Assembly: GCA_009776385.1 (NCBI GenBank)
Contig: WRFT01000068.1
Coordinates: 1 to 8,494, forward strand
Direction of reading: 5' to 3'
DNA from: Clostridia bacterium
GTDB lineage: Bacteria; Bacillota; Clostridia; Christensenellales; Aristaeellaceae
Length of the DNA stretch: 8,494 bases
In this document: in pieces, positions 1 to 7,013 of the stretch
Numbering within the stretch: position 1 is the stretch's first letter
Layout of the letters: every line of letters begins with the position of its first letter
Program-made: the position numbers and the translations under genes
The notes under the pieces: model-generated
The model's database searches: none
What the model was told of the DNA's origin: nothing
What the model saw: only the letters and a program-made list of their open reading frames with translations

Positions 1-2
1 AC

Positions 3-1154
3 GGTATTCCGGAAGACTATTACGGCATCATCGACCAACCCAAGGATCTGTGGGTCCGTAAGGATTGGTATGAGGCTGTCGGTTCTCCGGAACTGAAGAC
101 CATTGAAGAGTTTGAGAATCTGGCCAAACAGTTCATCGCCGAGTACGGCGGATACGGCATGGCCATTGAGAACAAGCTGACGCATCTGTTTATGACAGGC
201 CCCATGTTCAACGTGTATTTGGGCGACCCGGCCAACTCCAATGCCCAGTACTTCTGGTATAAGGATGAATCCGGCGTCATCAAACCCGGCCACGCGCATG
301 CGGAGTTTAAAACGGCATTGGAATACTGGAGCCGTTGGTATGCCGAAGGCATTTTAAGCCCCGACTTCGCCAACATGAACACGGACGCCATGGTACAGGA
401 TTTGGTTATCGGCAAAGCCGGCTTTAACCCGCATTGGCAATGGCAAGGCTGGCATGTAGGCCCCGATTTGGTCGCCACGCAAGGCAGCAACGACGCCTAT
501 ATGATTCCGCTTCCCTTCCCGACCATTGACGGATCACAGGTGCTTGGCCAGATTGGCTTCCCGAACAACAACATCATCGTGGTGAGCAAAGATTGCCCGA
601 ACCCGGCCGCGGTTATGAAGCTTTTAAGCTTTACCGACTATATTATGTTCGATCCTGACGCCGTCATGACCGATGAAGAGTTCAAGGGCTTTACCGACGG
701 GCAGCGCGAACATGCTCCCGGCGCTTTCGCCATCATCGACCCGATGGCTGATATGCTTCAGTTTGAGCATGTGCTTCATGCGCTGAAGTCCGGCGACACC
801 TCCGAGCTGTTCACAGCCGGTATGAAGAAGAAGTACAGCGACTCCGTCGCATGGCTTACGGAAGGCAACACGGGCGGCTTGGGCGCGTATTGTCAGCAGG
901 GCTTTGATGGATGCGCGTATGACCGCAGCAAGTTCCTCATTGACAATGGCTTCCTGGTAACAACAGACGCTTGGGGCCCGGCACCGGAAGAGTTTGACCA
1001 GACGATAAATACCATTGACCTGCTGCTAAACGGCGTCATGGATATTATCATGGGCGTACAGTCGCTGGACTACTATGATCAGGTGCTGGCGGATTGGTAT
1101 GCGCAGGGCGGTCAAATCATGGAAGATGCGATTAACGCGCAATACGGCAAATAA
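3..1154 (+). CDS. Extracellular solute-binding protein of a CUT1/LplA-type sugar ABC importer (5'-truncated)
   Basis: The frame is open from the left edge (first whole codon at 3) to TAA at 1152-1154, giving 383 residues. The family is usually about 500-570 residues, so the lipoprotein signal peptide and part of the first lobe lie outside the window; the ATG at 159 is internal. The visible start carries the LWVRKDWYEAVG segment followed by TIEEFENLAKQF, which is typical of family 1 (LplA/YtcQ-like) binding proteins. The C terminus ends in W-Y-x-Q-G-G-Q-I and a short tail to QYGK, also typical. Two CUT1-type permease genes follow on the same strand. By family, it is a membrane-anchored lipoprotein that captures a carbohydrate, probably an oligosaccharide, outside the cell and delivers it to the permeases. 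The substrate cannot be read from the sequence. Confidence in the family is high. Confidence 0.93.
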   Translation, partial: GIPEDYYGIIDQPKDLWVRKDWYEAVGSPELKTIEEFENLAKQFIAEYGGYGMAIENKLTHLFMTGPMFNVYLGDPANSNAQYFWYKDESGVIKPGHAHAEFKTALEYWSRWYAEGILSPDFANMNTDAMVQDLVIGKAGFNPHWQWQGWHVGPDLVATQGSNDAYMIPLPFPTIDGSQVLGQIGFPNNNIIVVSKDCPNPAAVMKLLSFTDYIMFDPDAVMTDEEFKGFTDGQREHAPGAFAIIDPMADMLQFEHVLHALKSGDTSELFTAGMKKKYSDSVAWLTEGNTGGLGAYCQQGFDGCAYDRSKFLIDNGFLVTTDAWGPAPEEFDQTINTIDLLLNGVMDIIMGVQSLDYYDQVLADWYAQGGQIMEDAINAQYGK

Positions 1155-1175
1155 GCTAAACGTTCAAAACGACTC

Positions 1176-1216
1176 GCAGGATTCAGCGGCGGTTTTATGC
1201 CGCCGCTGGGTCCTGT
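1176..1216 (+). promoter_or_regulatory. Strong intra-operon mRNA hairpin between binding-protein and permease genes
   Basis: Positions 1176-1192 pair with 1200-1216 around the 7-nt loop TTTTATG. The inner nine pairs (CAGCGGCGG with CCGCCGCTG) are perfect. The stem extends to about 17 pairs if three G-U pairs are allowed. It is not followed by a run of T (TTGGTTGGGAGG comes next), so it is not a classic terminator. Its place, 21 bp after the binding-protein stop and just before the ribosome binding site of the permease, suggests a 3'-end stabiliser or partial attenuator that raises binding-protein levels over permease levels. The pairing is seen directly; the role is inferred. Confidence 0.8.
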
Positions 1217-1222
1217 TTGGTT

Positions 1223-1230
1223 GGGAGGGG
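1223..1230 (+). promoter_or_regulatory. Ribosome binding site deciding the first permease start
   Basis: GGGAGGGG lies 5 nt before ATG 1236. An in-frame ATG at 1197 would give a protein 13 residues longer, but it sits in the loop of the preceding hairpin and has no binding site, so 1236 is chosen. Confidence 0.8.
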
Positions 1231-1235
1231 TAAAC

Positions 1236-2129
1236 ATGGTCAAACGGCTCAGAAGGGATATGCCTTTTCACTTACTGCTCCTTCCCGGTGTGGTGCTGAC
1301 ATTCATTTTTTCGTATTTGCCCATCTACGGTATCATCATGGCCTTTCAAAATTACAACCCCGGCCTTGGTTTTTGGGGTTCGCCTTGGGCTGGTTTAGAT
1401 AATTTTAAGCTGGTTTTTTCCACCCCCCAGTTCATCAATGCCATCCGCAACACTTTCTATATATCCATTGGAAAAACCGCATTGCAAATACTCTCATCCG
1501 TAGTGTTCGCGCTGCTGCTCAACGAACTGCGCTGGACGGGAGCTAAAAGGATATTCCAAACCATAGTCTATATACCAAACTTTATATCTTGGGTCATTAT
1601 GGCAGGCATACTCATTAACCTGTTGGCTTCCGATGGTATGCTCAACACGCTGCTTAAATCGTTCGGTATGGCACCCGTCCAGTTTTTATCCAACCGGAGT
1701 GTCTTCCCCTGGACGATGATTATCACAGATGTTTGGAAGACATTTGGCTTCGGAACGGTTGTATACCTGGCGGCTATCACATCCATCGATCCGGAATTGT
1801 ATGAATCCGCTGTCATTGACGGCGCTGGCCGGTGGAAGCAAACCTTGCATGTTACCCTGCCGATGATAATCCCCATCATTATCCTGATGACGGTACTGGC
1901 ACTGGGTAATGTGCTCAATGTGGGATTCGACCAAATATATAACCTGTATTCACCCGCCGTATACACCACGGGCGATATCATCGACACGTTTGTTTACAGG
2001 TTAGGCCTTCAAAACGGAAAGTTTGCCATCGGTACGGCGGTGGGTTTATTCAAGAGTGTCATTTCATGTACCTTGATTTCCGCGTCACTGTACATTGCCT
2101 ATAAAGTAGCCAATTACCGCGTGTTCTAG
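1236..2129 (+). CDS. ABC sugar importer permease, LplB/UgpA-like (CUT1)
   Basis: The product is 297 residues, the normal length for this family. It is an inner-membrane permease subunit that, with the next gene, forms the channel used by the upstream binding protein. The N terminus is short and basic (MVKRLRRDMPF), followed by a first membrane helix near residues 11-36, and several more hydrophobic segments follow. The cytoplasmic EAA loop that docks the ATPase lies at residues 190-209 (ESAVIDGAGRW to TLP), with the expected Glu, Ala, Gly and Leu-Pro. The segment FQNYNPGLGFWGSPWAGLDNF near residue 37 is a hallmark of LplB-type permeases. The gene begins 81 bp after the binding-protein stop and ends 13 bp before the second permease, so they are co-transcribed. 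The partner ATPase is not in this window; CUT1 importers of this type often share an MsmX-like ATPase encoded elsewhere. Confidence 0.95.
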   Translation: MVKRLRRDMPFHLLLLPGVVLTFIFSYLPIYGIIMAFQNYNPGLGFWGSPWAGLDNFKLVFSTPQFINAIRNTFYISIGKTALQILSSVVFALLLNELRWTGAKRIFQTIVYIPNFISWVIMAGILINLLASDGMLNTLLKSFGMAPVQFLSNRSVFPWTMIITDVWKTFGFGTVVYLAAITSIDPELYESAVIDGAGRWKQTLHVTLPMIIPIIILMTVLALGNVLNVGFDQIYNLYSPAVYTTGDIIDTFVYRLGLQNGKFAIGTAVGLFKSVISCTLISASLYIAYKVANYRVF

Positions 2130-2142
2130 GGAGGCGTTTACC

Positions 2143-3030
2143 ATGAGGATGATGACAAAGGGACAGAAAATTTTCAGGGTGTTTAATTACATATTTATCA
2201 CCCTTGTGTGCTTAACATGCTTTCTGCCGCTTATCAATACGCTAGCCGTTTCGTTCAGCGCGCCCGCGCAGGTAACCGCCGGTAAGGTATTCTTTTGGCC
2301 GAAGGGGTTTACCGTGAAAGCCTATGAGTTTGCCATGCAAAGCGGAAAGTTTGTTCAAGCGCTGATGGTGTCCATCCGACGTTGTATTCTGGGTGTGAGC
2401 CTCAACTTGTTTATGATGACTACCACCGCATACCCGTTGTCTAAAACCAAGCAGCAATTTCGCGCGCGCAACTTCTACATGGTTTTCTATGTCATTACCA
2501 TGCTGTTTGGCGGCGGCTTGGTTCCATACTATATTCTGGTATACCGAATGGGGTTGCTAAACAGCATATGGTCGTTGGTACTGCCGTTGTCTGTACAGGT
2601 ATACAGTATGGTTATTTTAATGAACTTTATACGCGGGCTGCCCGGTGAAATTGAAGAAGCCGCCATGACCGACGGCGCGGGTCAATTCCGCATCCTATTC
2701 AGCGTGATTCTGCCGGTGCTGAAACCCGCCTTGGCTACAGTAGGCTTGTTCTCATTCGTGTTTCACTGGAATGACTGGTTCACCGGCTCGTTGTTTATGC
2801 AAAACCCAAAGAATTATCCGCTGCAAACATACCTGCAAACGCTGCTGACAAGCTTTAGCGACATGATGCGCGCATCGGGTTCTAACTATTACGAGCTGTT
2901 ATCGCGCATGAACGAGCGAACGGGACGCGCGGCGCAATTGTTTCTGGCGTTGATTCCTACGTTAATGGTTTATCCGTTCCTGCAAAAATACTTCACCACC
3001 GGATTGGTTATGGGCAGCGTCAAGGGATAA
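2143..3030 (+). CDS. ABC sugar importer permease, LplC/YtcP-like (CUT1)
   Basis: The product is 295 residues, the usual size for the second CUT1 permease. Its start is supported by GGGAGG at 2129-2134, 8 nt before the ATG and overlapping the stop of the first permease gene, so translation is probably coupled. The first membrane helix is near residues 15-37, and the SFSAPAQVTAGKVFFWPKGFT segment after it is typical of YtcP/LplC proteins. The EAA loop is at residues 171-191 (EEAAMTDGAGQFR to ILP). The C terminus, YPFLQKYFTTGLVMGSVKG, matches the conserved end of the family. It forms the heterodimeric channel with the preceding gene product. It is the last gene of the operon and is followed directly by a terminator. 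No glycoside hydrolase or regulator gene accompanies the importer inside the window. Confidence 0.95.
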   Translation: MRMMTKGQKIFRVFNYIFITLVCLTCFLPLINTLAVSFSAPAQVTAGKVFFWPKGFTVKAYEFAMQSGKFVQALMVSIRRCILGVSLNLFMMTTTAYPLSKTKQQFRARNFYMVFYVITMLFGGGLVPYYILVYRMGLLNSIWSLVLPLSVQVYSMVILMNFIRGLPGEIEEAAMTDGAGQFRILFSVILPVLKPALATVGLFSFVFHWNDWFTGSLFMQNPKNYPLQTYLQTLLTSFSDMMRASGSNYYELLSRMNERTGRAAQLFLALIPTLMVYPFLQKYFTTGLVMGSVKG

Positions 3031-3052
3031 CCTTTAGTTTTTATCAACTTTT

Positions 3053-3082
3053 AAGGCGCGTCGTACACCGCGCTTTTTCTTT
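3053..3082 (+). terminator. Intrinsic terminator of the sugar importer operon
   Basis: The stem 3053-3060 pairs with 3069-3076 (core GCGCG with CGCGC, plus one G-U and two A-T pairs) around an 8-nt loop. The run TTTTTCTTT follows on the + strand. It starts 22 bp after the second permease stop. The opposite-strand operon ends at 3081, so the hairpin sits in the convergent gap. On the - strand the tail after the stem is CTTAAAAG, a poor U-tract, so function in that direction is doubtful. Confidence 0.8.
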
Positions 3083-3926
3083 ACGGAAACTTCGTGCCGC
3101 GCATACACCAATACCCTAAGGGCAGCGAAATGACAGCGGTGCCAAACAAGACGGAAGGCCATTCATTTCTAATAAAACGCAGAATATCCATCAACCATCG
3201 CATCCATTGCATGCCCATGATAATTAATTCGCTCGGCTGGCCGTCCATAGCCGTTTCAATGGTTCTGCGCAAAACGGGAATGACCATTAATAAGACATAC
3301 GCCAATGGTACGCCGATGATGATTGTCAGCGTCAGCCACTTTTTTCTGCGCAGGCAACAACCGATAAAATAGCAAAGGCATGACCATTCCGTAAGGTAAC
3401 CAATCTGCCTGGGCAATCCTTTTAACGCATCGTTAAGGCTGACAGACAGGAACTCCGATCCCTCCAAAAAACCTATAGAAGTATATCCCGACAGCGTAAA
3501 GGATGCCGATCCCAAGCTGAACTGATAGGTTAACAAACCCAATGAAGCGCTGATGAGCATTGAGCCTACCAGTATCACCGCCATCGCCAATGCCAAGGTT
3601 AGCAAGTTACATAACCATACGGGTAAGCGCGGTGTTCCCGGACGCAGGCAAAACCGCGTATGTCGATGTGCCGTGATACAACCGCAAACGAATGCCGTGA
3701 TAACAGCAACCGCCATGTTCGCGCTGACACCGTTAAAGTTAGGCGTGTCAAGGGCAAATAGGGCGGGCAGGAACAAGGCTAACATGCCGGAGCCCGCCAT
3801 GACCGCTAAAATCCAAATCACAATCACGCTTAAGGTACGCAAACGATATCGCGCAATACCCTTCACGCGGCTTAAAGCAAGCCAATTGCCTGACATACCC
3901 ATAACCTTGTTAAGCGTTCCCTGCAC
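3081..3926 (-). CDS. Putative ABC-2-like membrane permease, partner of the adjacent ATPase
   Basis: The product is an integral membrane protein of 281 residues with about six hydrophobic segments (one after RYRLRTL near residue 30, then near 70, 105, 180, 200 and 255). The N terminus GIARYRLRTLSVIVIWIL is reminiscent of YtrC/ABC-2 type permeases, but no diagnostic motif is visible, so the assignment depends largely on its neighbour. The chosen start is GTG at 3926, because AAGGAGG lies 9 nt upstream. Longer in-frame starts lie before this site, and the ATG at 3902 has only AAGG 2 nt away. The gene overlaps the end of the ATPase gene by 17 bp, so its ribosome binding site is inside the ATPase coding region and translation is probably coupled. 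It probably forms an ABC exporter or efflux-type complex with that ATPase; the substrate is unknown. It is the last gene of the operon. Confidence 0.72.
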   Translation of the reverse strand: MQGTLNKVMGMSGNWLALSRVKGIARYRLRTLSVIVIWILAVMAGSGMLALFLPALFALDTPNFNGVSANMAVAVITAFVCGCITAHRHTRFCLRPGTPRLPVWLCNLLTLALAMAVILVGSMLISASLGLLTYQFSLGSASFTLSGYTSIGFLEGSEFLSVSLNDALKGLPRQIGYLTEWSCLCYFIGCCLRRKKWLTLTIIIGVPLAYVLLMVIPVLRRTIETAMDGQPSELIIMGMQWMRWLMDILRFIRNEWPSVLFGTAVISLPLGYWCMRGTKFP

Positions 3927-4824
3927 AGCGTGCCGCCTCCTTTTCTTCAACCAACAACACAAACAAGCGCTGCAGGCTCATTGACGCGCAGCGGATATCG
4001 TTATCGGCCATGATGTGCCCGGCATCCTCGGCATGCTTTAGCTTTAAGTGAAGTATCACGGAACCGGCTGTTTTCTCTTCTTTCATAATGGTATGACCGT
4101 TCGCCGCGTGCTTGACAGCCTCATCCGCACCTGAGATGCTTAAATACAAGGCCGTCAAATCTGAGACAGGCCCTTCATACAGCAGCGATCCCGCGTCAAT
4201 TAATATGGCGTAATCCAATGTACGCGCCACCTCATCGATAAGATGCGTGCTTAAAATAAACGTCCGGCCTGGGTTCTTCTGCTTGTCTTCCAGTAATGTG
4301 TCATAAAACCGTTCCCGCATCACCGCATCCAGCCCCAGGCTGGGTTCGTCAAACACCGTTAACGGTGCGCCTGAAGCCAGCCCCGTGATGAGTAAAGCCG
4401 CTGTCTTCATGCCGCGGCTGAACCCTTTCAGCTTCTTCTTTTCGGGCAGGTCAAAACGGCGCATCAACATTTGGGCATACGCGTTATCCCAGGCAGGATA
4501 CAGGCCTTCACATACATAAAAGAGCGCTTTCATGTTAGACAGCCCGCCAAAATCAGCCGAATCCCCTATCAGACAAAGCTTACCCAATGCGTCCGCGGCG
4601 CCGGTTTTTTTACCGAAGATAAAAGTTTTACCCGCGTCCGGCTTCAGCTGCGCGCTGATAATGCGCAGCAAGGTGCTTTTCCCCGCGCCGTTTCTGCCAA
4701 GTAACCCCACAATTTGACCGGCTTGCACCGTTGCGCTTAGGTTATCCAGCGCTTTGGTTTTTCCAAATTGACAACTTACGCCCGATACATACAACGCCGG
4801 TTTTATTTGTTCTAAAGCGTCCAA
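3910..4824 (-). CDS. ABC transporter ATP-binding protein, YtrB-like
   Basis: The product is 304 residues: one cytoplasmic nucleotide-binding domain plus a C-terminal extension of about 80 residues. Walker A is GRNGAGKST at residues 43-51. The signature motif is a variant, FSRGMK at 135-140, instead of LSGGQ. Walker B is LTVFDE at 155-160 with catalytic Glu160, the D-loop is GLD at 164-166, and the switch His is His194 in LSTHLIDEVA. The Q-loop region (LCLIGDSADF, 83-92) has no glutamine. The segment around LYPAWDNAYAQMLMRRFDLP and the wording of Walker B match the YtrB group of ABC ATPases from Firmicutes. The start is TTG; AAGGGGG lies 10 nt upstream and overlaps the stop codon of the epimerase gene. 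No in-frame ATG or GTG exists between that stop and the TTG. It is expected to power the membrane protein encoded next. No GntR-type YtrA regulator gene is present nearby. Confidence 0.92.
   Translation of the reverse strand: MDALEQIKPALYVSGVSCQFGKTKALDNLSATVQAGQIVGLLGRNGAGKSTLLRIISAQLKPDAGKTFIFGKKTGAADALGKLCLIGDSADFGGLSNMKALFYVCEGLYPAWDNAYAQMLMRRFDLPEKKKLKGFSRGMKTAALLITGLASGAPLTVFDEPSLGLDAVMRERFYDTLLEDKQKNPGRTFILSTHLIDEVARTLDYAILIDAGSLLYEGPVSDLTALYLSISGADEAVKHAANGHTIMKEEKTAGSVILHLKLKHAEDAGHIMADNDIRCASMSLQRLFVLLVEEKEAARCAGNA
3936..3942 (-). promoter_or_regulatory. Ribosome binding site deciding the GTG start of the membrane permease
   Basis: On the - strand AAGGAGG lies 9 nt before GTG 3926, within the last codons of the ATPase gene. 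It favours the GTG over the ATG at 3902. Confidence 0.7.
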
Positions 4825-4839
4825 AACCGCATGACCCCC

Positions 4840-5406
4840 TTATACTTTGATACCTGTGACGCATTCCGTATCCCGCAGGAACGGCAATAGAGCGTCTTTA
4901 TCGGAAAGAATGACGGCATCCGCGTGGATAGGCCAGTTGATACCGATATCCGGATCATCCCAACGGATGCCCGCCTCCTCGGCCGGATTGTAAAAAGCGG
5001 TACATTTGTAAGACAGCTCCGCCGTTTCCGACAGTGCGACAAAACCATGCGCGAAGCCTTCCGGTAAGTATAGCTGTTTTTTATTGTCCCCGGTGAGTGT
5101 TACGCTAAACCATTGTTTATAGGTTGGCGATTCGGGACGCAGATCCACGCCCACATCGAACACCTCCCCGCGCAATACACGTACCAGTTTACCCTGAGAA
5201 TGGTTTTTTTGAAAATGCAGCCCGCGCAGGACGCCGCGAACGGAATAGGATTGGTTATCTTGCACAAAAACCATGGGTAAGCCCGCGTCGGAAAAATCTT
5301 TCAAATTGTATGTTTCCGTAAAATAACCTCTTGCATCCCGGTAGACCGCCGTTTCCACAATGACCAACCCGGCCAAGGGCGTCGGAGTCGTTTTAATGCG
5401 GTCCAC
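4840..5406 (-). CDS. rfbC: dTDP-4-dehydrorhamnose 3,5-epimerase (RmlC family)
   Basis: The product is 188 residues, the normal length for this cytoplasmic cupin-fold enzyme. The enzyme converts dTDP-4-dehydro-6-deoxy-glucose to dTDP-4-dehydrorhamnose, the third step in dTDP-L-rhamnose synthesis for cell-surface glycans. Family motifs visible in order are RDARGYFTETYN, VQDNQSYS, GVLRGLHFQ (His64, the expected catalytic base), QGKLVRVLRGEVFDVGVDLR, YLPEGFAHGF, YKCTAFYNP (catalytic Tyr region) and GIRWDDPDIGINWP, followed by LSDKD. The GTG start at 5406 is preferred because GGGGG ends 7 nt upstream; a TTG at 5412 is only 1 nt from it. The other rhamnose genes (rfbA, rfbB, rfbD) are not in the window, so here it is a lone rfbC. 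It lies 43 bp after a secreted-protein gene and 15 bp before an ABC ATPase gene. A related 3-epimerase for another deoxysugar cannot be excluded. Confidence 0.93.
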   Translation of the reverse strand: MDRIKTTPTPLAGLVIVETAVYRDARGYFTETYNLKDFSDAGLPMVFVQDNQSYSVRGVLRGLHFQKNHSQGKLVRVLRGEVFDVGVDLRPESPTYKQWFSVTLTGDNKKQLYLPEGFAHGFVALSETAELSYKCTAFYNPAEEAGIRWDDPDIGINWPIHADAVILSDKDALLPFLRDTECVTGIKV

Positions 5407-5449
5407 AGCCAATCCCCCTTCTTTATAAAACGAATGCTGTATAGCGGCG

Positions 5450-6760
5450 TTAATTTAAAAGCATCCCCGCCATGCCGTTATCGACAACCCAACGCATGAC
5501 AAGGTTCAAAAACGGAAGCGGTAATGATAAATAAACGGGTAATAATGTTTGAAGCATTGGACGGCTTATTTTAGTGACCAGTTCCTTCATGCTGTCTTCC
5601 ACCAAAGTAAAGACCGCTGTACCCTTCCGTAAATCGCGGGAACTAAAAGACAGCTTGTCCCTATCAATAGGGATAGGTATCTGCCGTACCGCCAAACGCG
5701 CCTTGATATCTCCCGCCGCGTTTAGCCACAAGCAATCGGCCTTTACCGCATCTTGTTCTGAACGTTCCCATTCGATACGCGCTTTTTCATGTATGGGCGC
5801 CGGCAGGCGGCAACCTTGAATATCCATATGCAGCTTACAGGATCCGGATAGTGCCTCCGGTTCTGGCAGACCTAAAGCCATAACGGAAAAATCCAACAAC
5901 AAACCTTCCTCGCTGTTTTCAGCACGCAGCATGAGTGCCCGCTCCGCATCCGTACGCCTGTGGGATAAGGTAAACAGCGTATCATCCGGCGTGATGAATG
6001 AAACCACGTACGAGGCGGCATCATCGCTGACTGTTTCTGTATAGATTACCATATCGCCCAGCGTCCATACCGTTTGACCCCCCTGTACGGCAGCGTGCAG
6101 CCCTTCCGTGCCGCACATCTGCTCGGCCCATTCCGGAAGCAGCGCGAATAACTCCACAACGGTGCTGTCCAGACCGACATCCAGCAGCAATGAACGCACG
6201 AAATAGTAAAAACCGCCATCGGTGAACGCGGCGCTTTTTAGTGCTTCCGCGCAAGCGATGACTTGCTTTGGCGTATAATTCCGATCGCCTTCCCCCGTAA
6301 AATACGATGCCAACACATCCCGCAACGGTACTAAGACACGTTCATTAGCGTACCGGCTTGTCAATAGAGCGGGGTATTGCGTTTTGAGCCCCATAAAGTT
6401 ATAGGGCTTGAACATAAACTCGTGGTACCCATCCATATGAAGCACCAACTGCTCATTACCAAACAGGTTAGAAGACAGATTACACCAAGTTCCGTTACTC
6501 TTAATCGAAAACGTGATGGGATAACGATCCAATATCATGAGGACGCCTTCTGAGGCAAACTTGCCTTCCTCGGCCATGTATATACCGCTTAACGCCATGG
6601 AGGCCAATCCTTCCGCCAAGGCCGACACGGTACTTTGTTGATCTTTGGAAAAATTTTCCGGATAGAGTAAGAGCCGCGCCTCATATTGCACGCTTTCCGC
6701 GGCGACACGCAGCCACGGAAAGCATATTAATACCAGCAGAAGCGCGATCGTTTTTTTCAT
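5450..6760 (-). CDS. Secreted protein of unknown function
   Basis: The product is 436 residues and I do not recognise the family. The N terminus MKKTIALLLVLICFPWLRVAAES is a clear signal peptide with a probable cleavage after VAA. There is no lipobox cysteine, so it is predicted to be exported and released or loosely attached. The mature part is mixed and globular in appearance, with six cysteines, a Tyr/Phe-rich region (MDGYHEFMFKPYNFMG) near residue 110, and a segment VPLRDVLASYFTGEGDRNYTPKQVI near 145-170. The last 40 residues are rich in Leu and Pro (LLPVYLSLPLPFLNLVMRWVV) and may bind a membrane or pack as a helix. The ATG start has AAAGGAG 13 nt upstream, a rather long spacing. It is the first gene of the operon with the epimerase and ABC genes and has its own promoter, so a role at the envelope is plausible but not shown. 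Confidence 0.88.
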   Translation of the reverse strand: MKKTIALLLVLICFPWLRVAAESVQYEARLLLYPENFSKDQQSTVSALAEGLASMALSGIYMAEEGKFASEGVLMILDRYPITFSIKSNGTWCNLSSNLFGNEQLVLHMDGYHEFMFKPYNFMGLKTQYPALLTSRYANERVLVPLRDVLASYFTGEGDRNYTPKQVIACAEALKSAAFTDGGFYYFVRSLLLDVGLDSTVVELFALLPEWAEQMCGTEGLHAAVQGGQTVWTLGDMVIYTETVSDDAASYVVSFITPDDTLFTLSHRRTDAERALMLRAENSEEGLLLDFSVMALGLPEPEALSGSCKLHMDIQGCRLPAPIHEKARIEWERSEQDAVKADCLWLNAAGDIKARLAVRQIPIPIDRDKLSFSSRDLRKGTAVFTLVEDSMKELVTKISRPMLQTLLPVYLSLPLPFLNLVMRWVVDNGMAGMLLN

Positions 6761-6806
6761 GCTTTGAATGTTTCTCCTTTTTCGGATACTTCAACGGAAC
6801 GATGTC

Positions 6807-6835
6807 ATTATAACGGAAGCCTCACCCATCGGCAA
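6807..6835 (-). promoter_or_regulatory. Sigma-A-type promoter for the secreted protein/rfbC/ABC operon
   Basis: On the - strand the -35 box is TTGCCG (6835-6830; 4 of 6 consensus), followed by a 17-nt spacer and a perfect TATAAT -10 box (6812-6807). Transcription would begin near 6800, about 40 nt before the ATG at 6760. The match is seen in the sequence; activity is inferred. Confidence 0.75.
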
Positions 6836-6984
6836 GGTTGCGGAGGCCGTGCGTCGAACGAGCACACTATTGACCGGTACCGGAAAGAGAGGCTGAAAGA
6901 AAGATTAATTCAATCCCCATTTGGGGAAAAACGAGCGTGTAACATGTAATTAATCCTTAAAACGATAAAGATGGGGGAAAAGTA
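6836..6984. promoter_or_regulatory. Palindrome-rich intergenic segment between divergent promoters (possible operators)
   Basis: No convincing gene lies here. Three symmetrical elements are visible. CCGGTACCGG at 6874-6883 is a perfect 10-bp palindrome. TCCCC/GGGGA at 6914-6918 and 6923-6927 form a small hairpin with loop ATTT. GATTAATT at 6903-6910 and AATTAATC at 6948-6955 form a perfect 8-bp inverted repeat that encloses the small hairpin and the palindrome ACATGT (6942-6947). The segment lies between the two outward-facing promoters, where operators are expected. No known regulator binding site was recognised. Confidence 0.4.
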
Positions 6985-7013
6985 TAGACATTTATGCGCA
7001 TGAAGCGTAAAAT
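6985..7013 (+). promoter_or_regulatory. Sigma-A-type promoter for the sensor gene
   Basis: The -35 box TAGACA (6985-6990, 5 of 6) and -10 box TAAAAT (7008-7013, 5 of 6) are separated by 17 nt. The spacer contains the palindrome ATGCGCAT at 6994-7001. Transcription would begin near 7020, giving a leader of about 100 nt before the sensor coding region. Confidence 0.65.

Noticed and set aside
1568..1987. 139-residue reading frame on the - strand
   Set aside because: It lies wholly inside the first permease gene, whose EAA loop and membrane segments are clear; it has no ribosome binding site and no recognisable protein features.
3094..3984. Two + strand reading frames (3094-3372 and 3553-3984)
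   Set aside because: They are antisense to the membrane permease gene, have no good ribosome binding sites and show basic, low-complexity translations typical of shadow frames.
4812..5048. 78-residue - strand frame overlapping rfbC and reaching the ATPase start
   Set aside because: It is a shifted frame inside rfbC; the RmlC motifs occupy the other frame without a break.
6764..6949. 61-residue + strand frame in the intergenic region
   Set aside because: It has no ribosome binding site of the right type, overlaps the promoter of the divergent operon, and its composition is not protein-like.
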